DNA from: Actinophytocola gossypii
GTDB lineage: Bacteria > Actinomycetota > Actinomycetes > Mycobacteriales > Pseudonocardiaceae
Assembly (NCBI RefSeq): GCF_025165815.1
Contig: NZ_JAFFZE010000028.1
Coordinates: 32,946 to 96,945 of the forward strand
Direction of reading: 5' to 3'
Length of the DNA: 64,000 nt
Both the position numbers and the translations under genes were made by a program. Of the stretch, positions 49,689-58,185 are shown piece after piece. The notes under the pieces were generated by a model. That model was not told the origin of the DNA, did no database searches, and saw nothing but the letters and a program-made list of their open reading frames with translations. Position 1 is the stretch's first letter, and every line of letters starts with the position of its first letter.

Positions 49689-52202
49689 TCACCTACCCGA
49701 TTGGTGCAGGGCGGCCACCTCGTCCGCGGGCAGCGCCCGGTCGAACACGTGCACCTGGTCGATCCCGCCGCGCCAGTGGTCGACGGGGTTGCCGCCGAAC
49801 TTCGCCCGGCCGATCACCGTGTTGCCCTGCGCGTCGCTGCCGGTGCAGGCGGTCCGGGAGGCGACCTCCTGGCCGTCCACGTACAGCTTCAGCGTCCCGG
49901 ACACCACGTCCCGCACGCCCACCAGGTGGTACCAGCGGCCGGTCTCCGGCGGCTCCGGCGCGGTCGCCCGGATCCCGACGAAGCTGAACGCGAACCGGTC
50001 GTCCGCCCCGGAGTACTGCAGGAAGAACCCGCTGTCCGAGGAGCCGTCCTGGCTGACCGCGGTGGCGAACCCGCCTCGGCTGTCCAGCTTGACCCAGGCG
50101 GCCACGGAGTAGTTCCCCGTGGTGTCCAGCAGGGACGCGCCGGTGTCGACCGACGAGCTCCCGTCGAACTGGAGGCCGGAGCCCTCGCGGCCCTCGGTCC
50201 AGGTCGGGTTGCCGACGAACGTGCCGTCCGCGTCGCCGACCTCGTCCGCGGTGGTCGTGCCGCTGCCCTCGCTGAACGGGTAGTAGTGGATCCCGTCCGC
50301 GCCCGGCGTGCCGGGTCCGGGCGGCTCGGTGCCGGTACCGGAGCCGTCGGCCTCGGCGATGATCTCCTCGTTGATCGCCCGCACCTGGTCGAAGTCCATC
50401 TTCTCCACCTGGCGGTCGTAGGTGAAGAAGCCGTTGACCTCGTGCTCGACGTCGGTGATCTGCGTGTAGACCGCGCCGGAGATGCCGCAGCTCTGCGCGG
50501 AGGCCAGCACCTCGCGCTGGTTCTCCACGTACCGGCGGGTCAGCGCCTCCTTGCTGTCGGTCATCTCGTAGGCGTGGCCCTCGCCGAACCACATGTGGCC
50601 CTCGACCTCGAGGCCGAAGCCGCCGTGCTCGCCGTCCGCCGACACCCGGTTCTCGTCCGGCGCCGGCTGGGCCGGGCCGACGTAGGCGTGGTGGTCGATC
50701 ATGTCGCCCTTGCCGGAGTCGCCCTTGGAGTCACAGCAGTTCACGCCGGAGTGGGCGTTCACCAGGCGGCTCGGGTCCTGGGCCTTGATCTCGTCCGCGA
50801 TCCGGCCGGTGGCCTCGCGGTCCCACTCGCCCCAGCCCTCGTTGAACGGCACCCACACCACGACCGAGGTCCAGTGGTCGTGCTCCTCGACCATGCGGTG
50901 CAGCTCGGACTCCCACTGCTTCTGGGCGTACACCGGCGGGTTGTTCGGGTCGGCCTTCATCGACGGCATGTCCTGCCACACCAGCAGACCGAGCCGGTCG
51001 GCGTGGTAGAACCAGCGGTCCGGCTCCACCTTGATGTGCTTGCGGACCGTGTTGAAGCCCAACCGCTTGTGCTGCTCCAGGTCGAACGCGAGCGCCTCGT
51101 CGGTCGGCGCGGTGTAGATGCCGTCCGGCCAGTAGCCCTGGTCCAGTGTGGACATGTGGAAGACGATCTCGCCGTTCAGCGTCATCCGCAGCTTGCCGTC
51201 CGCGCCCGGCTTCATGCCGATCTCGCGCATGCCGAAGTACGACTCCGCCTGGTCGACCGCGTGCCGGCCCCGGTCGTAGAGCCGCACCTTGAGGTCGTAG
51301 AGGAACGGGTCGTCCGGGGACCACAGCTTGGCGTCCGGCACCGGCAGCCGCAGGTCGGAGTTCGCCGGGCCGCGCACCCGGCCCACCTCGCGCCGGCCGT
51401 CGTAGGCGATGGCCTCGACGGTCGCCTCCCCGCCGGCGGACTCGACGTTGAGCTTGAGGCTGCCGTCGGCCAGGTCCGGCGCCATCTCCAGCTCGGTGAT
51501 GTGCTTGGGCGCCACCGGCTCCATCCACACCGTCTGCCAGATGCCGGACGAGCCGGTGTAGAAGATGCCGCGGTCCGGGGTCCGGCGCTGCTTGCCGACC
51601 GCCTGCCAGGTGGCGTCGGTCAGGTCCTCGACGCCGACCAGGATCTCCTGCGGGCCGCGCCGGTTCAGCGCGTCGGTGACGTCCACACTGAACTTGTCGA
51701 ACCCGCCCCGGTGCACGGCCATGAGCTTGCCGTTGACCCACACCTGGGAGTCGTAGTCGACCGCGCCGAAGTGGAGCATCAGCCGGTCGTCGCGCCGGCC
51801 GTCACCGACGTCCCAGCCGCGCGGCACCTCGAACGTGCGGCGGTACCACATCCGGTCCTCGGTCCGCTGAATCCCGGACAGCGCCGACTCGACCGGGTAG
51901 GGCACCAGGATCCGCTCGTCGAGCGTCTCGCCGACGGGCGGGGTGTCGAGCGAGTCGGCGCCGGCGAACTCCCAGACGCCGTTGAGGTTGCGCCACTCGT
52001 CGCGGGTGAGCTGGGGTCTCGGGTACTCGGGCAGCGCGTTGTCCGGCCCCACCTGGTCGGTCCACGGCGTGGACAGCGGCGGGGTCTTCGGCTTCCATTC
52101 GGGGTCGGCGGACGCGGTCACGGACACTCCGGGTATCAGGGCCACAGCTGTCACACTAGCCGCGACGGCACCGAGCACCCTTCTTCGAACGGTCGTCCTC
52201 AT
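49689..52202 (-). CDS. Secreted GH2 family beta-glycosidase with LamG domain
   Basis: 837 residues from ATG 52202; the TTG at 52214 abuts the AGGAGG and is less likely. Twin-Arg-like signal RTTVRRRVLGAVAASV. GH2 sandwich (about 60-230), immunoglobulin-like domain (230-330) and TIM barrel (340-600). The acid/base pair is N454-E455 (VPFNEGWGEWD) and the nucleophile candidate is E525 (GEHGGFG). The LamG concanavalin-like domain spans about 615-835. Beta-galactosidase, beta-glucuronidase or arabinosidase activity is possible. Last but one gene of the importer operon. Confidence 0.88.
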   Translation of the reverse strand: MRTTVRRRVLGAVAASVTAVALIPGVSVTASADPEWKPKTPPLSTPWTDQVGPDNALPEYPRPQLTRDEWRNLNGVWEFAGADSLDTPPVGETLDERILVPYPVESALSGIQRTEDRMWYRRTFEVPRGWDVGDGRRDDRLMLHFGAVDYDSQVWVNGKLMAVHRGGFDKFSVDVTDALNRRGPQEILVGVEDLTDATWQAVGKQRRTPDRGIFYTGSSGIWQTVWMEPVAPKHITELEMAPDLADGSLKLNVESAGGEATVEAIAYDGRREVGRVRGPANSDLRLPVPDAKLWSPDDPFLYDLKVRLYDRGRHAVDQAESYFGMREIGMKPGADGKLRMTLNGEIVFHMSTLDQGYWPDGIYTAPTDEALAFDLEQHKRLGFNTVRKHIKVEPDRWFYHADRLGLLVWQDMPSMKADPNNPPVYAQKQWESELHRMVEEHDHWTSVVVWVPFNEGWGEWDREATGRIADEIKAQDPSRLVNAHSGVNCCDSKGDSGKGDMIDHHAYVGPAQPAPDENRVSADGEHGGFGLEVEGHMWFGEGHAYEMTDSKEALTRRYVENQREVLASAQSCGISGAVYTQITDVEHEVNGFFTYDRQVEKMDFDQVRAINEEIIAEADGSGTGTEPPGPGTPGADGIHYYPFSEGSGTTTADEVGDADGTFVGNPTWTEGREGSGLQFDGSSSVDTGASLLDTTGNYSVAAWVKLDSRGGFATAVSQDGSSDSGFFLQYSGADDRFAFSFVGIRATAPEPPETGRWYHLVGVRDVVSGTLKLYVDGQEVASRTACTGSDAQGNTVIGRAKFGGNPVDHWRGGIDQVHVFDRALPADEVAALHQSGR

Positions 52203-52246
52203 GGGCAGGGTCAACCTCCTCTAACGGGGCGAACTCGAGGGGAGAG

Positions 52247-53275
52247 CTACCGCTTTCCGCCGCGCAGGTGCGCGCGGCTCAGGTAGGACTGGACGGCCAC
52301 CACGACGGCGAGGAACGCGCCGCTGACCACCGACTGGTAGTGCGAGGAGAGGGTGCCGACCTGGTTGATCACGTTCTGGATGACGCGCAGCAGCAGGACC
52401 CCGGCCAGCGTGCCGCCGACCGTGCCGGCGCCGCCGGTGAGCAGGGTGCCGCCGATGACCACCGCGGCGATCGCGTCCAGTTCGAGGCCCTCGCCGACGA
52501 TCGTCACGCCGGAGGCCGAGTACGCGGCGGCCAGCGCTCCGGCGAGGCCGGCGAGCATGCCGCTGCCCACGTAGAGCAGCATCGTGTTCCTGGCGACCGG
52601 CAGGCCCATCAGCGCCGCCGCCTCCCGGCTGCCGCCGATCGCGAGCGTCGAGTGGCCGAAGCGGGTGCGCTGCAGCACGACCACGCCGACCGCGAACAGG
52701 CCGATCGTGATCCACACCGGGATGCCGAGGCCGAGGAACGTGCCCTGGCCGAGCTGGGTCAGCCAGTCCTCCCGGTCCATCAGGCGGGTGGTGGAGCCCT
52801 CGTCGGTGATCGCGAGCAGCAGCCCGCGCGCGCCGAGCAGGGTGGCCAGCGTGACGATGAACGGCGCCAGCCGCCCGTAGGCCACCAGGACCCCGTTGAG
52901 CAGCCCGATCGCCCCGCAGACCACCAGCGGCAGCAGAAGTCCGACCAGCGAGCCGAACTGGATGCCATAGGCGGCGAGCACCCCGCCGAGCGCGTACACC
53001 GAGCCGACGGACAGGTCGATGCCACCGGAGATGATCACGAACGTCATGCCGAGCGCGACGATCGCGAGGAACGAGCTCTGGATGGCGATGTTCTGCGCGT
53101 TGTCGATCGTGGGGAAGGCGTCGAACGAGACCGACGCGATCAGCACGACCAGCGCGAGCACCACGATCGAGCCGCGCCGCTGCACGAGCCCCGCGAGGCG
53201 CTCGGCCCTGGTCATCGTGTTGCTGGAGACGGACTCGTCCGGGTCCAGTGTCGTCGGCTGTTGGGTCGTGGTCAC
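52247..53275 (-). CDS. Sugar ABC transporter permease (YjfF/RbsC type)
   Basis: 342 residues, GTG start overlapping the upstream permease stop by four bases. About ten membrane segments. RbsC/AraH signatures are GMTFVIISGGIDLSVGSVYALGG, APFIVTLATLLGARGL, TRFGHSTLAIGGSREAAALMG and GGTLLTGGAGTVGGTLAG. Two different permeases in one operon is the YtfT-YjfF arrangement of the galactofuranose importer. Confidence 0.92.
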   Translation of the reverse strand: MTTTQQPTTLDPDESVSSNTMTRAERLAGLVQRRGSIVVLALVVLIASVSFDAFPTIDNAQNIAIQSSFLAIVALGMTFVIISGGIDLSVGSVYALGGVLAAYGIQFGSLVGLLLPLVVCGAIGLLNGVLVAYGRLAPFIVTLATLLGARGLLLAITDEGSTTRLMDREDWLTQLGQGTFLGLGIPVWITIGLFAVGVVVLQRTRFGHSTLAIGGSREAAALMGLPVARNTMLLYVGSGMLAGLAGALAAAYSASGVTIVGEGLELDAIAAVVIGGTLLTGGAGTVGGTLAGVLLLRVIQNVINQVGTLSSHYQSVVSGAFLAVVVAVQSYLSRAHLRGGKR

Positions 53276-54237
53276 TGGCCACCCCCGGCGCGGGATCGCT
53301 GCAGGTACACGGCGAGCACGATGATCGCCGCCTGGACCATCTGCGCGGTCGAGTCCGGCAGGTTGTGCTTGATCAGGGTCGCGGTGATCATCTGCATGAG
53401 CACCGCACCGGCGACCGTGCCGAGGATGCGCACCCGGCCGCCGGACAGCGGCGTGCCGCCGACCACGACCGCGGTGATCGCGGACAGCTCGTACAGGTTG
53501 CCGATCGCCGACGGGTCGGACGCGGTGAGCCGCGCGGTGGCGACGATGCCGGCGACCGCGGCCAGCACGCCGCTGATCACGTAGGTCGTCATCAGCACCC
53601 GGCGCACCGGCAGCCCGGCCAGCGCGCTCGCCGACCGGTTGCCGCCGATCGCCACCAGCTGCCGGCCGAACGTCGTGTACCGGACGAGCAGCCACACCAG
53701 CGCGGCGAGCGCGGCGGCCAGCCACACGATGACCGGGAGGCCGAGCAGCTCACCGGTGCCGAGGCCGAGCAGCGAGTCGTTCTGGATCACGGTCATCTGC
53801 CCGTCGGCGAACACCAGCGCGAGGCCGCGCCCGCCGACCAGCAGGGCCAGCGTGGCCACGATCGGCTGGATCCCGACGACGGCGACCAGGGTGCCGTTCA
53901 GCGCGCCGCAGAGCCCGCCCGCGACGAGCGCGAGCAGGACCGCCGGCAGCACGCCGTAACCCAGGTACAGCGGCAGGATCGCGGCCGCGATGGCCATCAC
54001 CGAGCCGACCGACAGGTCCACGCCCTCGGTGCCGATCACCAGCGCCATCCCCAGCGCGACGATCAGCACCGGCGCCACCTGCACGAGCTGCGTGCTCAGG
54101 TTCGCCATGGTGGCGAAGTTCTCGGTGAAGATCAGGTTGTACGCGACCAGCACCACGATCGCCGCGTAGACCCCGTTGTCCCGCAACCACGCACGGGTAC
54201 CCGCGTTCGCCCTCGGCGCCGCCACCACCTCAGTCAT
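53272..54237 (-). CDS. Sugar ABC transporter permease (YtfT type)
   Basis: 321 residues. GMALVIGTEGVDLSVGSVMAIAA, GIQPIVATLALLVGGRGLAL, YTTFGRQLVAIGGNRSASALAG and GGTPLSGGRVRILGTVAGA are the RbsC-family motifs. About ten membrane segments. Overlaps the ATPase gene by eight bases, so translation is coupled. Confidence 0.92.
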   Translation of the reverse strand: MTEVVAAPRANAGTRAWLRDNGVYAAIVVLVAYNLIFTENFATMANLSTQLVQVAPVLIVALGMALVIGTEGVDLSVGSVMAIAAAILPLYLGYGVLPAVLLALVAGGLCGALNGTLVAVVGIQPIVATLALLVGGRGLALVFADGQMTVIQNDSLLGLGTGELLGLPVIVWLAAALAALVWLLVRYTTFGRQLVAIGGNRSASALAGLPVRRVLMTTYVISGVLAAVAGIVATARLTASDPSAIGNLYELSAITAVVVGGTPLSGGRVRILGTVAGAVLMQMITATLIKHNLPDSTAQMVQAAIIVLAVYLQRSRAGGGQ

Positions 54238-55747
54238 CGCGGCTGTCCTCGGCCAGGGCGGCCAGCAGCGCCGCCTCGTTCACGTTGTCGCCCTCAAGGC
54301 GGGTGACCACCTTTCCCTCGCGCAGCACCACGATCGCGTCCGAACCCTCGACCACCTCGTCGAACTCCGAGGAGATCAGCACGACGCCGAGCCCGTCCTT
54401 GGCCAGTTCGTCGATCAGCGCCTGCACCTCTGCCTTCGCGCCGACGTCGATGCCCCGGGTCGGCTCGTCGAGCAGGAGCACCTTCGGCTGCATGCACAGC
54501 AACCGGGCCAGCAGCACCTTCTGCTGGTTGCCGCCGGACAGCTCGCCGACCCGCTGGTCCGGGCTCGCGGCCTTGATTCGCAGCCGCTTCATGAACGTGT
54601 CCACGATGGAGTCCTGGCGGCGGCGGGACACCAGGCCGGCCGCCGACAACCGGGGGAGCGCGGCCAGCGCGATGTTCTCCCGCACCGACAGGTCCGGCAG
54701 GATGCCGTCGGCCTTGCGGTCCTCGGGCAGCATCACCACGCCGGCCCGCATCGCCGCGGCCACCGAGCCGGTGCGCAAACGCTTGCCGTCCACGTTGACC
54801 TCGCCGGAGTCCAGCGGCAGCGCGCCCGCGATGGCCATCACGGTCTCGCTGCGCCCGGCACCGAGCAGCCCGCCGAGGCCGACGATCTCGCCCGGCCGGA
54901 CCGTGACGTCGACGTCGTCCAGGCGGTGCTTGGCGCTCAGGCCGCTGGCCGCCAGCACCGGCGCCTGCCCGGCGGCGTGCTCGCCCTCGAACTTCGTCGC
55001 GCCCTCGCGCTGGACCTCCTCCAGGTCCCGGCCGAGCATCATGGCCACCAGCTTCAGCCTCGGCAGGTCGGCCATCGCTCCACTGTGTACCAGCCGGCCG
55101 TCGCGGAGCACGGTGACGCGGTCGCAGATCCGGTACAGCTCGTCCAGCCGGTGACTGACGTACAGCACCGCGACGCCGTCCGCGCGCAGCCGTTCGATGA
55201 TCGCGAACAGCGTGTCCACCTCGCGCGGTTCCAGCGACGAGGTCGGCTCGTCGAGGATGACCACGCGTGCCTCCGTCGCCGCCGCGCGCGCCACCGCGAC
55301 CATCTGCTGCACGCCCATGCCGAGCGTGCGCAGTGGCCGGGTGACGTCGACGCGGATGCCGTAGGAGTCGAGCAGCTGGGTCGCCTGCGCGTTCATCGCC
55401 CGGAAGTCCAGCAGCCCGAACCGGTTGCGCGGCTCGCGGCCGAGGAACACGTTGCTCGCCACCGACTGCAGGGGCACCAGGTTGACCTCCTGGTACACCG
55501 TGCTGATGCCGGCCGCCTGCGCGTCCAGCGGGCGGGCGAACCGCTTCCGCTCACCCAGGTACTCCAACGTCCCGTCATCCGGCGTGTAGACCCCGGTCAA
55601 CACCTTGATCAGGGTCGACTTGCCGGCGCCGTTCTCCCCGACCAGCGCGTGCACCTCACCGGCGCGCAGCGTCAGGTCCACATCGGACAGCGCGACGACG
55701 CCGGGAAAGCGTTTGCCGATCGAGGTGGCGGCCAGTACTGCTTCCAT
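54230..55747 (-). CDS. Sugar ABC transporter ATP-binding protein (two ATPase domains, YtfR type)
   Basis: 505 residues. The first ATPase has Walker A LVGENGAGKSTLIK, Walker B VVILDEPTSSLEPRE. The second has the degenerate P-loop GLLGAGRSETVMAIAG and signature LSGGNQQKVLLARLLCMQPKVLLLDEPTRGIDVGAK. YQEVNLVPLQSVASNVFLGREP is typical of the ribose/galactofuranose class. It energises the two permeases encoded next. Confidence 0.95.
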   Translation of the reverse strand: MEAVLAATSIGKRFPGVVALSDVDLTLRAGEVHALVGENGAGKSTLIKVLTGVYTPDDGTLEYLGERKRFARPLDAQAAGISTVYQEVNLVPLQSVASNVFLGREPRNRFGLLDFRAMNAQATQLLDSYGIRVDVTRPLRTLGMGVQQMVAVARAAATEARVVILDEPTSSLEPREVDTLFAIIERLRADGVAVLYVSHRLDELYRICDRVTVLRDGRLVHSGAMADLPRLKLVAMMLGRDLEEVQREGATKFEGEHAAGQAPVLAASGLSAKHRLDDVDVTVRPGEIVGLGGLLGAGRSETVMAIAGALPLDSGEVNVDGKRLRTGSVAAAMRAGVVMLPEDRKADGILPDLSVRENIALAALPRLSAAGLVSRRRQDSIVDTFMKRLRIKAASPDQRVGELSGGNQQKVLLARLLCMQPKVLLLDEPTRGIDVGAKAEVQALIDELAKDGLGVVLISSEFDEVVEGSDAIVVLREGKVVTRLEGDNVNEAALLAALAEDSRDD

Positions 55748-55770
55748 CAGTGCCCGCCGTCCTTCTGGCG

Positions 55771-56859
55771 TCAGTAGGCGTTACCGACCTCGTCCGCCGC
55801 GTTCTCCTTGGTGTAGAGCTTGTCGCTGATCACGATGTCCTGCTGCACCGGCTCACCGGACAGGAACGTCTGCAGCGTCTCGAACGCCAGCGGACCGAAC
55901 CGCGGGTTGGACTCGACCACCGCGTACATCTCGCCGTCGACGACCTTCTGCACGGCGCCCCGGGTGCCGTCGACCGAGACCACCTGGACGTCCTGGCCGG
56001 GCACCTTGCCGGCGCTGCGCAGCGCCACCAGCGCGCCCAGCGCCATCTCGTCGTTCTCCGCGTAGACGCCGTTGATGTCCGGCTGGGCCTGGATGATCTG
56101 CTCCATCACCTGCTGGCCCTTGTCCCGGGCGAACTCGCCGGTCTGCTGCGCGATGATCTCGACGTCCGGCGCGATCTTCGCCATCTCGTCGACGAAACCG
56201 TTGGTGCGGTCGGTGGTCACGTTGTTGCCGGAGGTGCCGAGCAGGATCGCGACCTTGCCCTTGTTGCCCAGCGCCTCGGCCATCTCCTGGGCCGCGCGCT
56301 TGCCCTGCTCGACGAAGTCCGACCCGAGGAACGACACGTAGTCCTGGCAGGGCTCGGCGTTCAGCTTGCGGTCGACGGTGATCACCGGGATGTTCTTGGC
56401 CCGCGCGGCATCCAGCGCCGGCTCGAGGCCGTCGGAGTTCAGCGGGGCCACGATCAGCGCCTGCGCACCCTTGTTGATCATGTCCTGGATGTCGGAGATC
56501 TGCTTGTTCAGCTGGGAGTTCGCGTTCGTGGTCAGCAGGTTCTTGACGCCGACCGCCGCCGCCTCCGCCTTGATCGACTCGGTCTCGGCGATCCGGAACG
56601 GGTTCGCCTCCTTCTCCGACTGGGAGAAGCCGACGACCGCGTTGGACAGGTCCAGCTCCTCGGCGCCGTACTGCTCGAGGTCGCACGTCGGTCCGTCGGC
56701 GGCGCCGGTCTGCGCCACCTGGGCGCCACCGGTGCCCGGCGTGGAACCGCCGCCGCCGCCGGTGTCCTCGGATTTGGTGCACGCGCTCAGCGCGAGCGTC
56801 GCGCAGAGCGCTGCGGCGCCGGCGAGGCGGACGGGGCGAAGGGAACGGAAGGCCACCAT
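55771..56859 (-). CDS. Sugar ABC transporter substrate-binding lipoprotein (YtfQ type)
   Basis: 362 residues; ATG 56859 with AGGAG eight bases upstream. Lipobox is ALCATLALSAC. Periplasmic-binding-protein type 1 fold with GFSQSEKEANPFRIAETESIK, QLNKQISDIQDMINKGAQALIVAP, IPVITVDRKL and GVYAENDEMALGALVAL. The FSQ...RIAETESIK pattern is close to YtfQ, which binds galactofuranose, arabinose and galactose. The first gene of the importer operon. Confidence 0.92.
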   Translation of the reverse strand: MVAFRSLRPVRLAGAAALCATLALSACTKSEDTGGGGGSTPGTGGAQVAQTGAADGPTCDLEQYGAEELDLSNAVVGFSQSEKEANPFRIAETESIKAEAAAVGVKNLLTTNANSQLNKQISDIQDMINKGAQALIVAPLNSDGLEPALDAARAKNIPVITVDRKLNAEPCQDYVSFLGSDFVEQGKRAAQEMAEALGNKGKVAILLGTSGNNVTTDRTNGFVDEMAKIAPDVEIIAQQTGEFARDKGQQVMEQIIQAQPDINGVYAENDEMALGALVALRSAGKVPGQDVQVVSVDGTRGAVQKVVDGEMYAVVESNPRFGPLAFETLQTFLSGEPVQQDIVISDKLYTKENAADEVGNAY

Positions 56860-56999
56860 TGGCTTTACTCCTGGCCGATCACGGAGGTCGCACCCCTGAT
56901 GGCAACCTCGCCGATCAAATTCAGTCACATCCGAAAGTTATCTGTCAAGACACTCCGGCAATTTCGCACAGCTTCGATCAGAGCGTGAACAAAAGCCGG
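56860..56999 (-). promoter_or_regulatory. Promoter/operator region of the importer operon
   Basis: 140 bases between the DeoR gene and the binding-protein gene. On the minus strand TTGACA (plus coordinates 56943-56948) is a good -35 box; no strong -10 follows, which suits an activator- or repressor-controlled promoter. GC is lower than in the flanking genes. Confidence 0.5.
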
Positions 57000-57794
57000 T
57001 CAGCCGGACCGGCGCGTGGACTTCGGGGGAACGTCGGCCACGTGCACCTGAACGCCCAGCTCACGCAGGGCGTCCAGCTCCGCCGGGTCGGCCTGGTCGT
57101 CGGTCACCAGGTGCCGGATGTCCTCGGCGGCAACGGTCTGCAGAAGCGCGTCGGTACCGATCTTCGTGTGGTCGGCGAGCACCACGACCTCGGCGGCGGC
57201 CGCGGCGAGCGCCCGGTCGACCCCGGCGACGGACAGGTTCGGCGTGGACAGCCCGCGCGCCGCGGTGAGCCCGTTGCCGGAGATGAACGCGGCGGTGCCC
57301 TGCACGGTCGCCAGCGCGTGTTCGGTGGTGCCGCCGACGAGCGCGCGGATCGACCCGCGCAGCGAGCCGCCGGTGACGATCACGTCCACCCCGCCCGCGC
57401 CGGCCAGCGCGTCGGCGACCAGCAGCGAGTTCGTCACCACGGTCAGCTCGGCCTGCCTGGTCAGCTGCGCGGCGAACGCCTGGGTGGTGGTGCCGGCGCC
57501 GACCACGATCGCGTCGCCGTCGCTGACCAGCCCGGCCGCGAGCTTGGCGATCGCGGACTTCGCGTCGGCGGCGACCAGCGCCTTCTCCGAGTACGACGGC
57601 TCGTGTGACAGCGAGCCGGGTAGCACCGCGCCGCCGTGCCGGCGGTCGAGCAGCCCCTGGGCCTCCAGCGCGCGCAGGTCGCGGCGGACGGTCACCTCCG
57701 AGGTCTGCACCTGGCGGGCGAGTTCCCGCAGGGAGATGGCGCCGCTCGAGCGCACCAGTTCGAGGATGCGCTGCCGTCGTTCTGCCGCGAACAC
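57000..57794 (-). CDS. DeoR/GlpR family transcriptional regulator
   Basis: 264 residues, GTG start. N-terminal helix-turn-helix: RRQRILELVRSSGAISLRELARQVQTSEVTVRRDLRALEAQGLLDRRHGGAVL. DeoRC sensor domain: IAKLAAGLVSDGDAIVVGAGTTTQAFAAQL, LTVVTNSLLVADAL, VIVTGGSLRGSIRALVG and VVVLADHTKIGTDAL. Binds a phosphosugar. It is encoded directly upstream of the importer and glycosidase operon on the same strand, so control of that operon is likely. Confidence 0.93.
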   Translation of the reverse strand: MFAAERRQRILELVRSSGAISLRELARQVQTSEVTVRRDLRALEAQGLLDRRHGGAVLPGSLSHEPSYSEKALVAADAKSAIAKLAAGLVSDGDAIVVGAGTTTQAFAAQLTRQAELTVVTNSLLVADALAGAGGVDVIVTGGSLRGSIRALVGGTTEHALATVQGTAAFISGNGLTAARGLSTPNLSVAGVDRALAAAAAEVVVLADHTKIGTDALLQTVAAEDIRHLVTDDQADPAELDALRELGVQVHVADVPPKSTRRSG

Positions 57795-57874
57795 GGGGAC
57801 GACAGTAAACCGTTGCCGACACGCGCGCCCATGTTGGGGTGCGCGGAGCGCCGAACCCCAACATGTAGTCTTCG

Positions 57875-58080
57875 TCGCGCTGGTGGTTCACCCCGCTCGG
57901 GGTGAGGCAAGAGGGAACCCGGTGTGATTCCGGGACTGCCCCGCAGCGGTGAGTGGGAACGACCGCCGTCAGGTGCACTGGACGTTTTTTGTCTGGGAAG
58001 CGACGGTCAGTAGGTCGCCAGGGTTCTGGTGGTGCCCGCGAGTCCGAAGACCTGCCACTGGTCCGTGTGCCGCCTGGTGC
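57875..58080 (+). ncRNA. Cobalamin (AdoCbl) riboswitch upstream of nrdAB
   Basis: The conserved core is visible in order: GAGGGAACCCGGTGTGATTC, CGGGACTGCCCCGCAGCGGT and GAGTGGGAACGACC, then the B12-box region AGTCCGAAGACCTGCCACTGG (58041-58061). Spacing fits a full-length element. It lies in the 391-bp leader of the class Ia reductase gene. By analogy with Streptomyces, B12 binding should switch nrdAB off when a B12-dependent class II reductase can work. Confidence 0.93.
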
Positions 58081-58094
58081 GCGGAGTCCGACGG

Positions 58095-58177
58095 CCTCGC
58101 GGGTGGGCCGGGCGGTGCCCGTCTGTGGTGCCCTCGCGCGTCCGCCGGCCGTCGGCGTGAACTGAGCTCGCGAGGAG
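58095..58177 (+). promoter_or_regulatory. Expression platform: two anti-Shine-Dalgarno heptamers and nrdA ribosome binding site
   Basis: CCTCGCG occurs at 58095-58101 and 58132-58138. Both are perfectly complementary to CGCGAGG at 58169-58175, which includes most of the ribosome binding site GAGGAG (58172-58177) of the TTG start at 58186. Alternative pairing with the riboswitch could hide or free this site. The pairing is read by eye and not folded. Confidence 0.55.
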
Positions 58178-58185
58178 AGAGCCCG

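Noticed and set aside
48960..52286. 1108-codon open frame on the plus strand opposite the two glycosidase genes
   Set aside because: Composition is Val/Arg/His/Leu-rich with no domain, a typical mirror frame of GC-rich genes; both minus-strand genes have complete domain sets.
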